A stretch of 64,000 nucleotides of DNA, taken from positions 10,416,001-10,480,000 of the forward strand of contig NZ_CP066831.1 of the NCBI RefSeq assembly GCF_016598615.1, read 5' to 3'. The notes below the pieces were generated by a model that saw only the letters and a program-made list of their open reading frames with translations, was not told the origin of the DNA and ran no database searches. Source of the stretch: Streptomyces liliifuscus (lineage in GTDB: Bacteria; Actinomycetota; Actinomycetes; Streptomycetales; Streptomycetaceae). The position numbers were made by a program, and so were the translations under genes. Positions 29,258-37,727 of this stretch are shown in pieces (within the stretch, counting starts at the first letter, position 1; each line of letters begins with the position of its first letter).

Positions 29258-30979
29258 TCAGATCCAGGTGTCGAGCCACATTCTCGAATGCCAGTCGGAA
29301 TACGGGATCGTCGCACCCGTGTAGATCGGGAAGAAGTAGATGAAGTTCCAGAGGATGAGCAGCACGAGGACACCCGCGCTCATCGCTCCCACGGCCCGGC
29401 GTCTCTCGCCCGACCCCGGTGGCCCCAGCATCGCGCCCACCAACATCGCGACGGCCAGGCACAGATAGGGAACGAAGACGACCGCGTAGAAGGAGAAGAC
29501 CGTGCGGTCCTGGTACAGGAACCAGGGCAGATAGCCGGCCCCCACCGCGCACAGGACGGCGCCCGCGCGCCAGTCGCGGCGCAGCGCCCACCGGTAGAGC
29601 AGATAGAGCAGCGCGAAGCACGCCGACCACCACAGCAGCGGTGTGCCCAGCGCGAGGACCGCCTGGGAGCAGCCGGACGCGGTGCGACAGCCGTCCTGTG
29701 CGAAGTCCGACTCGTACGAGTACGCCACCGGTCGTCCGAGGACCAGCCAGCTCCACGGGTTGGACTCGTAGCGGTGCCAGGAGTCCAGCCCCACGTTGAA
29801 CTCGTAGACCCCGTGCTCGTAGTGCCACAGACTGCGCAGCGGGGACGGGATCCACGACCACGGGCCGCCCCGGCCGTCCGCCCAGTGCCGTCCGTAGCCC
29901 TTGTCGGACAGGAACCAGCCGGTCCAGGTCATCAGATACGTGACCAGGGCTACCGGCGCGAGGGACAGTGCCGACCAGCCGAGATCCTTGCGCAGCACCG
30001 ACAGATACGGGCGGCGTGCACCGGCGACGCGGCGGGAGCCGACATCCCACAGCACGGTCATGACCATGAAGAACGCCAGGACGTAGAGGCCGTTCCACTT
30101 GCTCGAGGCCGCCAGGCCCAGCAGCGCGCCGGCCGCGATCCGCCACGGCCGTAGGCCCATCCCCGCATGCTCGCCGGTGTGTCGATGCGGACCCGCGAAG
30201 CCGCCCGCGTCCACCGGCAGGGCTTCCGCGAGACGGGCCCGCGCCCGGTCCCGGTCGACCAGCAGGCACCCGAACGCGGCCAGGACGAAGAACATGACGA
30301 CGAGGTCGAGCAGAGCGATCCGGCTCATCACGAAGTGCAGGCCGTCCACCGCCAGCAGCAGTCCGGCCAGACAGCCCAGCGCCGTCGAACGGAAGAGACG
30401 GCGGCCTATTCGGCACAGCATCAGCACCGACAACGTGCCGAGCACCGCCGTCATGAAGCGCCAGCCGAAGGGGTTCAGGCCGAACATCCACTCACCGAGG
30501 GCGATCACCCACTTGCCCATCGGCGGGTGCGCCACGAAGGTCCCGGTGTCGGACAGCGGGATCACCTGAGGGTCCGCCAGGATCTGCGGGTCGGCGATCT
30601 TGCGGTCCGGCCACGTGCCCTCGTAGCCGAGCTTCAGCAACGCCCAGGCGTCCTTGGCGTAGTACGTCTCGTCGAAGGCGACGGACCGCGGCCGGCCGAG
30701 GTGCCAGAAGCGGATGGCTCCGGCGAGGACGGCGACGAGGACCGGACCGATCCAGCCCATCGCCTTCGTGACGCGGTGAGTCAGTGCCGGGCTGAGGCCC
30801 AGGGCCTCGCCGACGCGTGTGCCGGGTTCCGGGAAGGGCGGGACCAGGAGGTCGCGGGTGTCGGTCCGTGGGCGCCCCGCGTAGCCGAACCGGCGCAACC
30901 GCCTCGCCCAGGGAGGAGGATCCGTCTTCGGATGGGCGTCGGCGTCGGCGCCCACCTGCGCCGCGATGTCACTGGTCAC
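29258..30979 (-). CDS. pmt: Protein O-mannosyltransferase (GT39)
   Basis: A 573-residue polytopic membrane enzyme. The acidic motif FDETYYAKDAW after the first membrane helix is the catalytic and metal-binding signature of Pmt. HPPMGKWVI, repeated hydrophobic helices, SSKWNGLYVLA and a C-terminal membrane bundle follow the GT39 pattern. It transfers mannose from polyprenyl-phosphomannose to Ser/Thr of secreted proteins outside the membrane. The Ser/Thr/Pro-rich stalks of exported proteins here, such as the LAETG protein at 56799, are typical targets. Streptomyces normally keep pmt next to rsmI; that neighbour is absent, so this may be an extra copy. It is a single gene on its strand. Confidence 0.88.
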   Translation of the reverse strand: MTSDIAAQVGADADAHPKTDPPPWARRLRRFGYAGRPRTDTRDLLVPPFPEPGTRVGEALGLSPALTHRVTKAMGWIGPVLVAVLAGAIRFWHLGRPRSVAFDETYYAKDAWALLKLGYEGTWPDRKIADPQILADPQVIPLSDTGTFVAHPPMGKWVIALGEWMFGLNPFGWRFMTAVLGTLSVLMLCRIGRRLFRSTALGCLAGLLLAVDGLHFVMSRIALLDLVVMFFVLAAFGCLLVDRDRARARLAEALPVDAGGFAGPHRHTGEHAGMGLRPWRIAAGALLGLAASSKWNGLYVLAFFMVMTVLWDVGSRRVAGARRPYLSVLRKDLGWSALSLAPVALVTYLMTWTGWFLSDKGYGRHWADGRGGPWSWIPSPLRSLWHYEHGVYEFNVGLDSWHRYESNPWSWLVLGRPVAYSYESDFAQDGCRTASGCSQAVLALGTPLLWWSACFALLYLLYRWALRRDWRAGAVLCAVGAGYLPWFLYQDRTVFSFYAVVFVPYLCLAVAMLVGAMLGPPGSGERRRAVGAMSAGVLVLLILWNFIYFFPIYTGATIPYSDWHSRMWLDTWI

Positions 30980-31008
30980 CGGGTCATCGTATGGAACGGA
31001 TGTTCATC

Positions 31009-32250
31009 TCATGCGTTTTCGGCCACCCTTGTCCGGTCGCGGAACTCCGTGGCCCAGTAGAGGAGGGCCAGGACGGGGAGGGCGGTGCCGAGGAGGGCCA
31101 CCGCCGTCCAGCCGCCGGCGTGGAAGGCGAGCGAGCCGAACTGCGAACCGAGGGCGCCGCCGACGAAGAAGAGAGCGATGAAGGCACTGTTCAGCCGCGC
31201 CCGCGCGTTCGCGTCCAACTGGTAGACGGTGTGCTGACCGAGGATCAGCGTGGTCTGCACGGCCATGTCGAGCAGTACGGCGGCCAGCGCCAGGAGCAGG
31301 ATGTGCCGCTGGCCGAGCCCGGCGACCGCGAAGGCGACGGCCGCGGCGGCGAGCCCGGCACCGGTCATCGGGCGCACCAGCTCGCGGTCGGCCCAACGGC
31401 CCGCGAAGGGCGCCACGGCCGCTCCTGCGGCCCCGACGAGGGCGAAGACACCGACTCCGACGGGGGAGTAGTGGAAACGCGGGCCCGTGAGGACGTACGA
31501 GACGGTGGTCCAGAACGCGCTGAACGCACCGAACATCGCCGCCTGGTAGAGCCCACGGCGGAGCAACGCCGGGTGGACGCGCACCAGTCGGACCGTGGAA
31601 CGCAGCACCTGGGTGTACGGGATCGCCGTGGTGGCGGCCTGGCGGGGCAGGGCGGCGTGCAGGGCCGGCGCCAGCAGCGCCATCAGGACGGCGGAGCCCA
31701 GATAGACGACGCGCCAGCCCGCCACGTCCGAGACCAGGCTGCTGAGGGTGCGGGACAGCAGGATGCCGGTGAGCAGACCGCTCATCACCCGGCCCACGAT
31801 CCGGCCGCGGGTGTGGTCCGGGGCGAGACTCGCGGCGAAGGGCACGAGGATCTGGGCGACGACCGACGTGCCGCCGCTGATCAGGGAGGCGATCAGCAGC
31901 ATGGGGAAGCTCGTCGCGAGACCGGCGGCGAGGAGGGCGAGCGTGGTGACCGCCAGCAGCACGGTGATCAGCCGGCGCTTCTCCAGCCGGTCGCCGAGCG
32001 GGACGAGCAGGAGCATGCCCAGGACATAGCCGACCTGGGTGAGGGTGATCAGCCCGCCGGCCGCCGCCTCGCCGACGTGGAAGACGTCACGCAGCGAGGA
32101 CAACAGGGGCTGGGCGTAGTACAGGTTGGCGACCGTCATGCCGGAGGCGGCGGCCAGGAGCACGACCAGCCATCCCGGAACGCCGAGTTCGGCCGTGCCG
32201 GTGGACCGGCCCGAGGTGTGGTCGTCGCGCGAACTCTGGAGGACGTTCAT
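31009..32250 (-). CDS. MFS exporter
   Basis: About 413 residues with twelve predicted membrane helices. Family signs are VPLGDRLEKRRLI (motif A between helices 2 and 3) and TVANLYYAQPLLSSLRDVF in helix 1, typical of drug or metabolite proton antiporters. I chose ATG 32250 because the next ATG (32319) lies inside a palindrome shared with the lysR leader and lacks a spaced ribosome site. The LysR gene lies upstream on the same strand, with the palindrome between them, so the exporter is probably under LysR control. The substrate is unknown. Confidence 0.82.
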   Translation of the reverse strand: MNVLQSSRDDHTSGRSTGTAELGVPGWLVVLLAAASGMTVANLYYAQPLLSSLRDVFHVGEAAAGGLITLTQVGYVLGMLLLVPLGDRLEKRRLITVLLAVTTLALLAAGLATSFPMLLIASLISGGTSVVAQILVPFAASLAPDHTRGRIVGRVMSGLLTGILLSRTLSSLVSDVAGWRVVYLGSAVLMALLAPALHAALPRQAATTAIPYTQVLRSTVRLVRVHPALLRRGLYQAAMFGAFSAFWTTVSYVLTGPRFHYSPVGVGVFALVGAAGAAVAPFAGRWADRELVRPMTGAGLAAAAVAFAVAGLGQRHILLLALAAVLLDMAVQTTLILGQHTVYQLDANARARLNSAFIALFFVGGALGSQFGSLAFHAGGWTAVALLGTALPVLALLYWATEFRDRTRVAENA

Positions 32251-32316
32251 GGTCTCGTCAGCGTTCGGGGGCGCCCCGATGCTTCCCCCGATGCGGCGAT
32301 GGTTCGAGATATCAGT

Positions 32317-32333
32317 CATCTCCGCAAGAGATG
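32317..32333. promoter_or_regulatory. LysR-type operator in MFS leader
   Basis: CATCTC-N5-GAGATG is a perfect inverted repeat containing the LysR T-N11-A core. It lies between lysR and the exporter gene, 67 nt before the chosen start. A near copy is found at 33276. Confidence 0.5.
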
Positions 32334-32390
32334 GAACTCGCGAGCGATGAGCGGACCGGGACCGTCAGGTCATGGAGCGGCCGGACCCCG

Positions 32391-33254
32391 TCAGGTCATG
32401 TGCCTCAGCAGCGCCGCGACCGCCGGAGGCGCCTCGCCCCGCGGCCGGACCACCATGACCTTCCAGTTCGGCGCGTGACGGTCGAAGCGGTGGGTCGTCA
32501 GGTCGGGGAACCGGTCCGCGATCGAGACGGGCATGACGCAGACACCCAGGTCGTTGCGGACGAGTTCGGAGGCCGCGACGATATCGTTGACCTCGAAGGT
32601 CGGCTCACGGTCCACCGAGGCCGCCCGGAACGCCTTGTCCACGGCGAGCCGGATCGCCCAGCCGGGAGTGAAGTCCACCAGCGGCAGCCGGGCCGCGTCG
32701 GCGAGGGCGACCTTCCCGTCCGTCACGGGGAACGCCCGCCCCGGAGCGCTCACCAGCACCATCTCCTCACGGGACAGCAGCCGCGTGACCAGCCCCCGCT
32801 GCTGCTGGCGGTCGAGGGCGACCACGGCCAGATCCACCGTGCCCTCCCGCAGCGCCTGGCGGATGTCGACCACGGCCGCCTGCCGCAGCCGCACCACCAC
32901 ACCCGGATGCTCGGCCCGCAGGGCGGCCAGCGGGCGGTGCAGATCGGCCCAGACCCCCTGCATCGTGCCCACCGTGATCCGCCCCCGCAGCTGCCCCTGT
33001 ACGACGTCGACGGCAGCCCGCGCCTGGTCCGCGGCCCGTAACGCCGCCCGCGCGGCCGGTACGAACGCCTCACCGGCCGGGGTCAGGGAGACCCGGTGCG
33101 TGGTGCGGTCGAACAGCGGGGTGCCCAGCTCGCGTTCCAGCGCCCGCACCGTGCTCGACACGGCGGACTGGACGACGTGCAGCCGCTGCGCCGCCGCGGT
33201 GAAGCCGCCCTCCTCGGCCACCGCGATGACGACCTCCATCTGCCGCAGATCCAC
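32391..33254 (-). CDS. LysR family transcriptional regulator
   Basis: A 287-residue regulator. The winged helix covers the first 60 residues (DLRQMEVVIAVAEEGGFTAA, then RLHVVQSAVSSTVRALEREL), followed by a linker and a two-lobed effector domain from about residue 85 (GRITVGTMQGVW) to the end. GTG 33254 has GGGAGAG at proper spacing and gives the usual first residues; the longer frame starting at 33278 begins inside a palindrome. The regulator probably controls the downstream exporter and itself. The effector is unknown. Confidence 0.85.
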   Translation of the reverse strand: MDLRQMEVVIAVAEEGGFTAAAQRLHVVQSAVSSTVRALERELGTPLFDRTTHRVSLTPAGEAFVPAARAALRAADQARAAVDVVQGQLRGRITVGTMQGVWADLHRPLAALRAEHPGVVVRLRQAAVVDIRQALREGTVDLAVVALDRQQQRGLVTRLLSREEMVLVSAPGRAFPVTDGKVALADAARLPLVDFTPGWAIRLAVDKAFRAASVDREPTFEVNDIVAASELVRNDLGVCVMPVSIADRFPDLTTHRFDRHAPNWKVMVVRPRGEAPPAVAALLRHMT

Positions 33255-33275
33255 TGGCTCTCCCGGGGAGTGCTT

Positions 33276-33292
33276 CATCTTCTTCAGAGATG
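33276..33292. promoter_or_regulatory. LysR-type operator in lysR leader
   Basis: CATCTT-N5-GAGATG differs by one base from the perfect copy at 32317-32333 and also has a T-N11-A core. It lies 22 nt before the chosen lysR start codon, suggesting autoregulation. Confidence 0.5.
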
Positions 33293-33369
33293 GGTTTCTT
33301 CAACAGTCATCACACTACGAGACCGACCTCGACGGAGTGGTCACAAGTGGAACGTACGCGAACGCACCT

Positions 33370-33400
33370 CTGTGCCCGCCGTTCGCGACGGCGGGCACAG
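33370..33400 (-). terminator. Perfect 13-bp hairpin after GH30 gene
   Basis: CTGTGCCCGCCGT pairs with ACGGCGGGCACAG around a five-nt loop. It is located 67 nt past the GH30 stop codon and ends the long sugar operon. A partial second copy of the right arm (ACGGCGGGCACGG) follows at about 33402. Confidence 0.75.
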
Positions 33401-33466
33401 AACGGCGGGCACGGAGCTGTGTGACAGAGAGCGTGTCCGGGCGCCCGCTCGGGGCGGCGGCCGGTC

Positions 33467-35512
33467 CTAGTCGGTCACGTCCGTGACCTTCCAGCGCTGG
33501 TTGGAGCCGGAGTTGGGCGTCCACAGCGTGACGGCGGCACCGTCGTTGGTGGCCTGGCCGCCGACCTCCAGAAGCCGTCCGGTGGCCGCGTTGACGAGGG
33601 TCCAGGTGCCGTCGCCGGTCGTCGACATGATCCACTGGGTGGCCTTGTCGCGCGGACCGGAGTCGGCCTCAAGGACCGGGGCGCCGTCACGGACCGCCAG
33701 GCGCTTGCCCTCCACCGGGTTGGTGAAGACGTACCGCTGCCGGTTGCCGGTGTCACCGGAGATCTGCCGCAGCTTCCACTCCTGGCCGGCCGCGTCTCCC
33801 GCCGACGTCCTGATGACGAGGCTCGTGCCGTTGTCGGCGACGGTGAGCGCCTTGCCGCTCTGGACACCGGTCAGCTCGTAGGTGTGGCCCTTGCGCAGCT
33901 CGGCGGCGTCCTTCGCGACGCCCGAGACGCCCTTGACGACGAAGGAGGTCACGGACTGCGCGGGCACCGTGAAGGTGGCCTTGCGGTCACTCACCTTGAC
34001 GGCCCTGTGGCGTTCGAGCTTGCCGTCGGCGCTGGTCACGACCGGGGTGACGGTGGCACTGCGGCTGACCTTGCCGAACTTCGACAGGTCGACGGTGACC
34101 GCGCGGGCTTCGGTGGTGCTGTTGACGTGGACGACCGTCGCGCCGTTGCCCTTCTTGGAGACTGCGGCGGCGCTGGACGTGTCGTCCGTCTTGATCAGCC
34201 GGTCACCGGGCTTGATGTAGTGCGTGAAGTTGCGTGCCGTGTCGAACTTCGTGTTGGTGTAGATCGGGCAGGACTTGAGCGTGTCCTTCGAGGTGCAGCT
34301 GAACGGGAGCTGGATGCTGCCCCAGTTGCCGCCCTTGGCCGACTCGCCGCCCGGCTTCATGTTGTCGTAGTCCTCGACGGGCTGCCAGAACACCCAGGCC
34401 TTGGGCTCCAGTTCACGCAGGTCGTCGACGATGCGCTGGGCGAGACCGAGGCCCGGCCGCATGTCCGTGAAGCTCTGGCCGTCGCCCCAGTCGCCCTCGA
34501 CCTCGCTCTGCCACAGCGGCTTGTCGGCCGCCTTCGCGAGGTCCCGTACGGTGGTCCGCTGACCGGTGCCGTAGGTGTGGACGTTCATCTGGCCGACGAG
34601 GTCCCGCACTTCCTGCGGGTAGGAGTTCCAGTTCGTCGAGAAGATGGACGGGTTGGTCTCGTCCATCGCGGAGATCTCCGCCTTGGTCTTCGCCTTCTTG
34701 AGCGCGGGGGCCAGGGCCTTGATGACCTTCTGCTGGAGCTCGGGGCCGATGTGCGCCCCTTCCTGACGGCCGCCGACCGGCTTGCCGTCGGCTCCCAGGC
34801 GAGTGCTCCAGTAGTTGGTGTTGGGCTCGTTGAACGGGTCGATCGTGTCGACCTTGATGCCCTCGGCCTTCTCGAGACGCTTGGTCGCGCCCGCCATGTA
34901 GGCGGCGAAGTCGTCGACCGACTCGGTCTTGAGCTGGTCCTCGGTGGCGTTGAACCCGCCGGAGACATAGCCGCTCTTCGTCATGAACCACGGCGGGGAG
35001 TTGCTGAACGTCTCCCAGTGGTCGATGTCGTTCTTGATGCGGTCGACCCACCAGCGCTGGGTCGCGTCGGCGTCCTTGTTCCAGTCCGCCGGGTCGTCGG
35101 CGCTCCACCAGTCGGTGTCCTCGCGGGTGGTGCCCGCCGGGGCCTTCCACCAGCCCTCGACGGCACCTCCGGCGCGCAGGTAGTCCTCGACGTCCGGGGC
35201 GTTGCCACCGCCGATGTTGTAGCGGGCGATGTTCAGGGCCAGGCCGTCGTCGCCGAAGAGGAGCTTGGCGAGCTTCTCGCGTATCTCCTTGGGATAGTCG
35301 CCGGTGGCGTTGGCGAACCAGACCAGGCTGGTGCCCCAGCCCTCGAACTTCTCCTGCTCGTACGACGGGTCGGGCCGCACGGTCACGGCGGCGGTGTCCG
35401 CCGCCGTGACCTGTGCGGTGGACGACGGGGCGGAGATGAGGGCTGCCCCGGTGGCCAGTGCGGTGAGGCCGGCGGCTCCGAGGAGCCGTCTGTTGCGGGT
35501 GCGGCGTGCCAT
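33467..35512 (-). CDS. Secreted GH30 glycosidase (endo-beta-1,6-galactanase type) with ricin-type domain
   Basis: A 681-residue secreted enzyme. A signal peptide (RRLLGAAGLTALATGAALIS) precedes a GH30 (beta/alpha)8 domain opening EKFEGWGTSLVWFANATGDY. The acid/base Glu is in DPFNEPNTNYW and the nucleophile Glu in PLWQSEVEGDW. A beta-side domain (about 440-535) and a C-terminal ricin-like trefoil (about 545-681, ending SNQRWKV) follow. The domain set and motifs match the GH30_5 endo-beta-1,6-galactanase of Streptomyces avermitilis, acting on side chains of arabinogalactan proteins. ATG 35512 follows GGGAGCACACG. It is the last gene of the operon, 119 nt after GH42. Confidence 0.82.
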   Translation of the reverse strand: MARRTRNRRLLGAAGLTALATGAALISAPSSTAQVTAADTAAVTVRPDPSYEQEKFEGWGTSLVWFANATGDYPKEIREKLAKLLFGDDGLALNIARYNIGGGNAPDVEDYLRAGGAVEGWWKAPAGTTREDTDWWSADDPADWNKDADATQRWWVDRIKNDIDHWETFSNSPPWFMTKSGYVSGGFNATEDQLKTESVDDFAAYMAGATKRLEKAEGIKVDTIDPFNEPNTNYWSTRLGADGKPVGGRQEGAHIGPELQQKVIKALAPALKKAKTKAEISAMDETNPSIFSTNWNSYPQEVRDLVGQMNVHTYGTGQRTTVRDLAKAADKPLWQSEVEGDWGDGQSFTDMRPGLGLAQRIVDDLRELEPKAWVFWQPVEDYDNMKPGGESAKGGNWGSIQLPFSCTSKDTLKSCPIYTNTKFDTARNFTHYIKPGDRLIKTDDTSSAAAVSKKGNGATVVHVNSTTEARAVTVDLSKFGKVSRSATVTPVVTSADGKLERHRAVKVSDRKATFTVPAQSVTSFVVKGVSGVAKDAAELRKGHTYELTGVQSGKALTVADNGTSLVIRTSAGDAAGQEWKLRQISGDTGNRQRYVFTNPVEGKRLAVRDGAPVLEADSGPRDKATQWIMSTTGDGTWTLVNAATGRLLEVGGQATNDGAAVTLWTPNSGSNQRWKVTDVTD

Positions 35513-35578
35513 CGTGTGCTCCCAACTACGGTGTTGGCGCTGCGGTCTACCTCCCGCCCGTCGGGCAGGAGGGATGGC

Positions 35579-35606
35579 CCTCGAACCAGTGCGGTGCCGT
35601 TCGAGG
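35579..35606. promoter_or_regulatory. Inverted repeat between GH42 and GH30
   Basis: CCTCGAAC and GTTCGAGG form perfect eight-base arms around 12 nt. It could be an mRNA hairpin that tunes expression of the secreted GH30 relative to the intracellular genes, or a protein-binding site. Confidence 0.4.
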
Positions 35607-35631
35607 AGTCGGCGTTGTGCGGGGGAGTGGG

Positions 35632-37674
35632 TCAGCCGGCGGGCAGTCGCACCACGGCGACGTCCCTGGGCCCGAGGACGAGACTGCCCTCGCTGTCCGT
35701 GTCGCCGACCAGGACCTCTCCGGAGAGACCGGTCAGCGGCACGGTTCCGTCGGTCCGGTTGACCAGGAACAGGAAGCGGCCGTCGGGCCCGCGGCGCACG
35801 ATCTGCTCGACCGATCCCCGTGCCTCGGCGGGCAGTTCGCTCCGGACGCCGGCCGGCCCGAGCAGCTCGGGCAGCAGACCTGCCAGCCCGTCGACGCCGA
35901 GCCGGGTGGAGACGTACGAGGCCGAGCCCTGACCCGCCGCACGGCGGGTGACGGCGGGCATGCCCGCGTACGTACCGGTGCGGTAGTGCGCCAGCACCTC
36001 CACCGTCGGGTCGGTGACGGTGATCCGGTCGGTCCACAGGGTGCCCGTGCCGGCGCCGTCCAGGTCGACGCTGTCACCGTCGAGCAGCGGCCCGAACTCC
36101 TCGATACGGATGCCGAGGAGGTCGCGCAGCGCTCCCGGGTGGCCGCCGAGCCAGATGTGGTCGTTCTCGTCGACGACACCGGAGAAGTACGTGGTGACCA
36201 GGTGGCCGCCGGTCTCGGCGTACCGCGTGAGTTCCTTGGCCAGCGGCGCCGGGATCACATGCAGCACGGGCGCGATCAGCAGGTCGTAGCGGTCGAGGTC
36301 GGCCGTGGTGGTGACGACGTCGGCCCGGACGCCGAGGGCGAGGAGCGCGGAGTACCAGTCCAGCGCCTCCTGGCGGTAGTCGAGCAGGGCGGTCGGGTGC
36401 GAGTCCTGCTCGCTCGCCCACCACGACTCCCAGTCGTAGACGATGCCGACCCGGGCGGGCTCGCGCTCGGTGCCCGCGACCGGGGCCAGGGCCTTGAGGG
36501 TTTGGCCGAGGGCGGTGACCGCGCGGAAGACCTCGCTGTCGGCACCGGCGTGCGGCACCATCGCGGAGTGGTACTTCTCGGCACCGGCCGCGGACTGGCG
36601 CCACTGGAAGTAGCACACGGCGTCGGCGCCGTGCGCGACGTGCAGCAGCGAGTCACGGGCCAGATCGCCCGGCCGCTTGGCCACGTTGACGGGCTGCCAG
36701 TTGACGGCACTCGTGGAGTGCTCCATCAGGAACCACGGACGGCCGCTCGCGATACCGCTGGTGAGGTTCGCGGAGAAGGACAGCTCGTCACGGTCCTGCG
36801 GGCCGGGGTGGACGTAGTGGTCGTTGGAGACGAAGTCGATCTCGCCCGCCCAGTCCGGGTAGTTCATGCCCTTGGTGTTGCCCATCACCATGAAGTTCGT
36901 GGTGACCGGAACATCCGGCGTGATCTCCCGCAGCACGTCACGCTCCGCGCGCAGGTACTCCTTCAGCGCGTCCGAGGAGAAGCGCTTGAAGTCCAGCTGC
37001 TGCGTGGGGTTCGGGTGGGAGGCGGCCAGCCGGGGCGGGAGGATCTGCTCCCAGTCGCTGTAGCGCTGCGACCAGAAGGCCGTGCCCCAGGCGTGGTTGA
37101 GGGCGTCGAGGGTGGTGTACCGGTCGCGCAGCCAGTCGCGGAAGGCACGGGCCGCGTCGTCCGAGTAGTCGTAGATGTTGTGGCAGCCCAGCTCGTTGGA
37201 TATGTGCCAGGCCGCCAGCGCGGGATGGTCCGCGTACCGCTCGGCCATCGTCCGCACCAGGCGCAGCGCGTGCTCGCGGAAGACGGGCGAGGTGGGCCGC
37301 CAGTGCTGCCGCGCCCCCGGCCACACCGTCTCACCGGAGGCGGTCACCGGAAGGATCTCCGGGTGCGCCGTGGTGAGCCAGGGCGGCGGGGACGCGGTGG
37401 CGGTGGCCAGGTCGACCCCGATGCCGCCCGCGTGCAGCAGGCCCATGATCTCGTCGAGCCAGCCGAAGTCCCACTGGTCCCGGGCCGGCTGGATGCGGGC
37501 CCAGGAGAAGATCCCCACGGACACCAGGTTGACGCCGGCCTCACGCATCAGCCGTACGTCCTCCTCCCACACCTCGCGAGGCCACTGCTCGGGGTTGTAG
37601 TCGGCGCCGTACGCGAGACGTGGGGTGGAGTCACCGTCCGGCCCGTTCAGCTGGGACAGGAGGGTGGAGATCAT
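35632..37674 (-). CDS. GH42 beta-galactosidase
   Basis: A 680-residue intracellular enzyme without signal peptide. The (beta/alpha)8 catalytic domain opens YGADYNPEQWPREVWEEDV, with acid/base Glu in WHISNELGCHN and nucleophile Glu in FLMEHSTSAVNW. The trimerisation domain (DLLIAPVLHVIPAPLAKELT region) and a small beta domain follow, at normal family length. It releases galactose from beta-galacto-oligosaccharides brought in by the adjacent ABC importer. ATG 37674 follows GGAAGGACCACG. It sits 53 nt after the binding-protein gene. Confidence 0.92.
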   Translation of the reverse strand: MISTLLSQLNGPDGDSTPRLAYGADYNPEQWPREVWEEDVRLMREAGVNLVSVGIFSWARIQPARDQWDFGWLDEIMGLLHAGGIGVDLATATASPPPWLTTAHPEILPVTASGETVWPGARQHWRPTSPVFREHALRLVRTMAERYADHPALAAWHISNELGCHNIYDYSDDAARAFRDWLRDRYTTLDALNHAWGTAFWSQRYSDWEQILPPRLAASHPNPTQQLDFKRFSSDALKEYLRAERDVLREITPDVPVTTNFMVMGNTKGMNYPDWAGEIDFVSNDHYVHPGPQDRDELSFSANLTSGIASGRPWFLMEHSTSAVNWQPVNVAKRPGDLARDSLLHVAHGADAVCYFQWRQSAAGAEKYHSAMVPHAGADSEVFRAVTALGQTLKALAPVAGTEREPARVGIVYDWESWWASEQDSHPTALLDYRQEALDWYSALLALGVRADVVTTTADLDRYDLLIAPVLHVIPAPLAKELTRYAETGGHLVTTYFSGVVDENDHIWLGGHPGALRDLLGIRIEEFGPLLDGDSVDLDGAGTGTLWTDRITVTDPTVEVLAHYRTGTYAGMPAVTRRAAGQGSASYVSTRLGVDGLAGLLPELLGPAGVRSELPAEARGSVEQIVRRGPDGRFLFLVNRTDGTVPLTGLSGEVLVGDTDSEGSLVLGPRDVAVVRLPAG

Positions 37675-37727
37675 CGTGGTCCTTCCGGGGTGGCACAGGG
37701 GTGGGCGGCTTGGGGGCGTGTGTCGGA

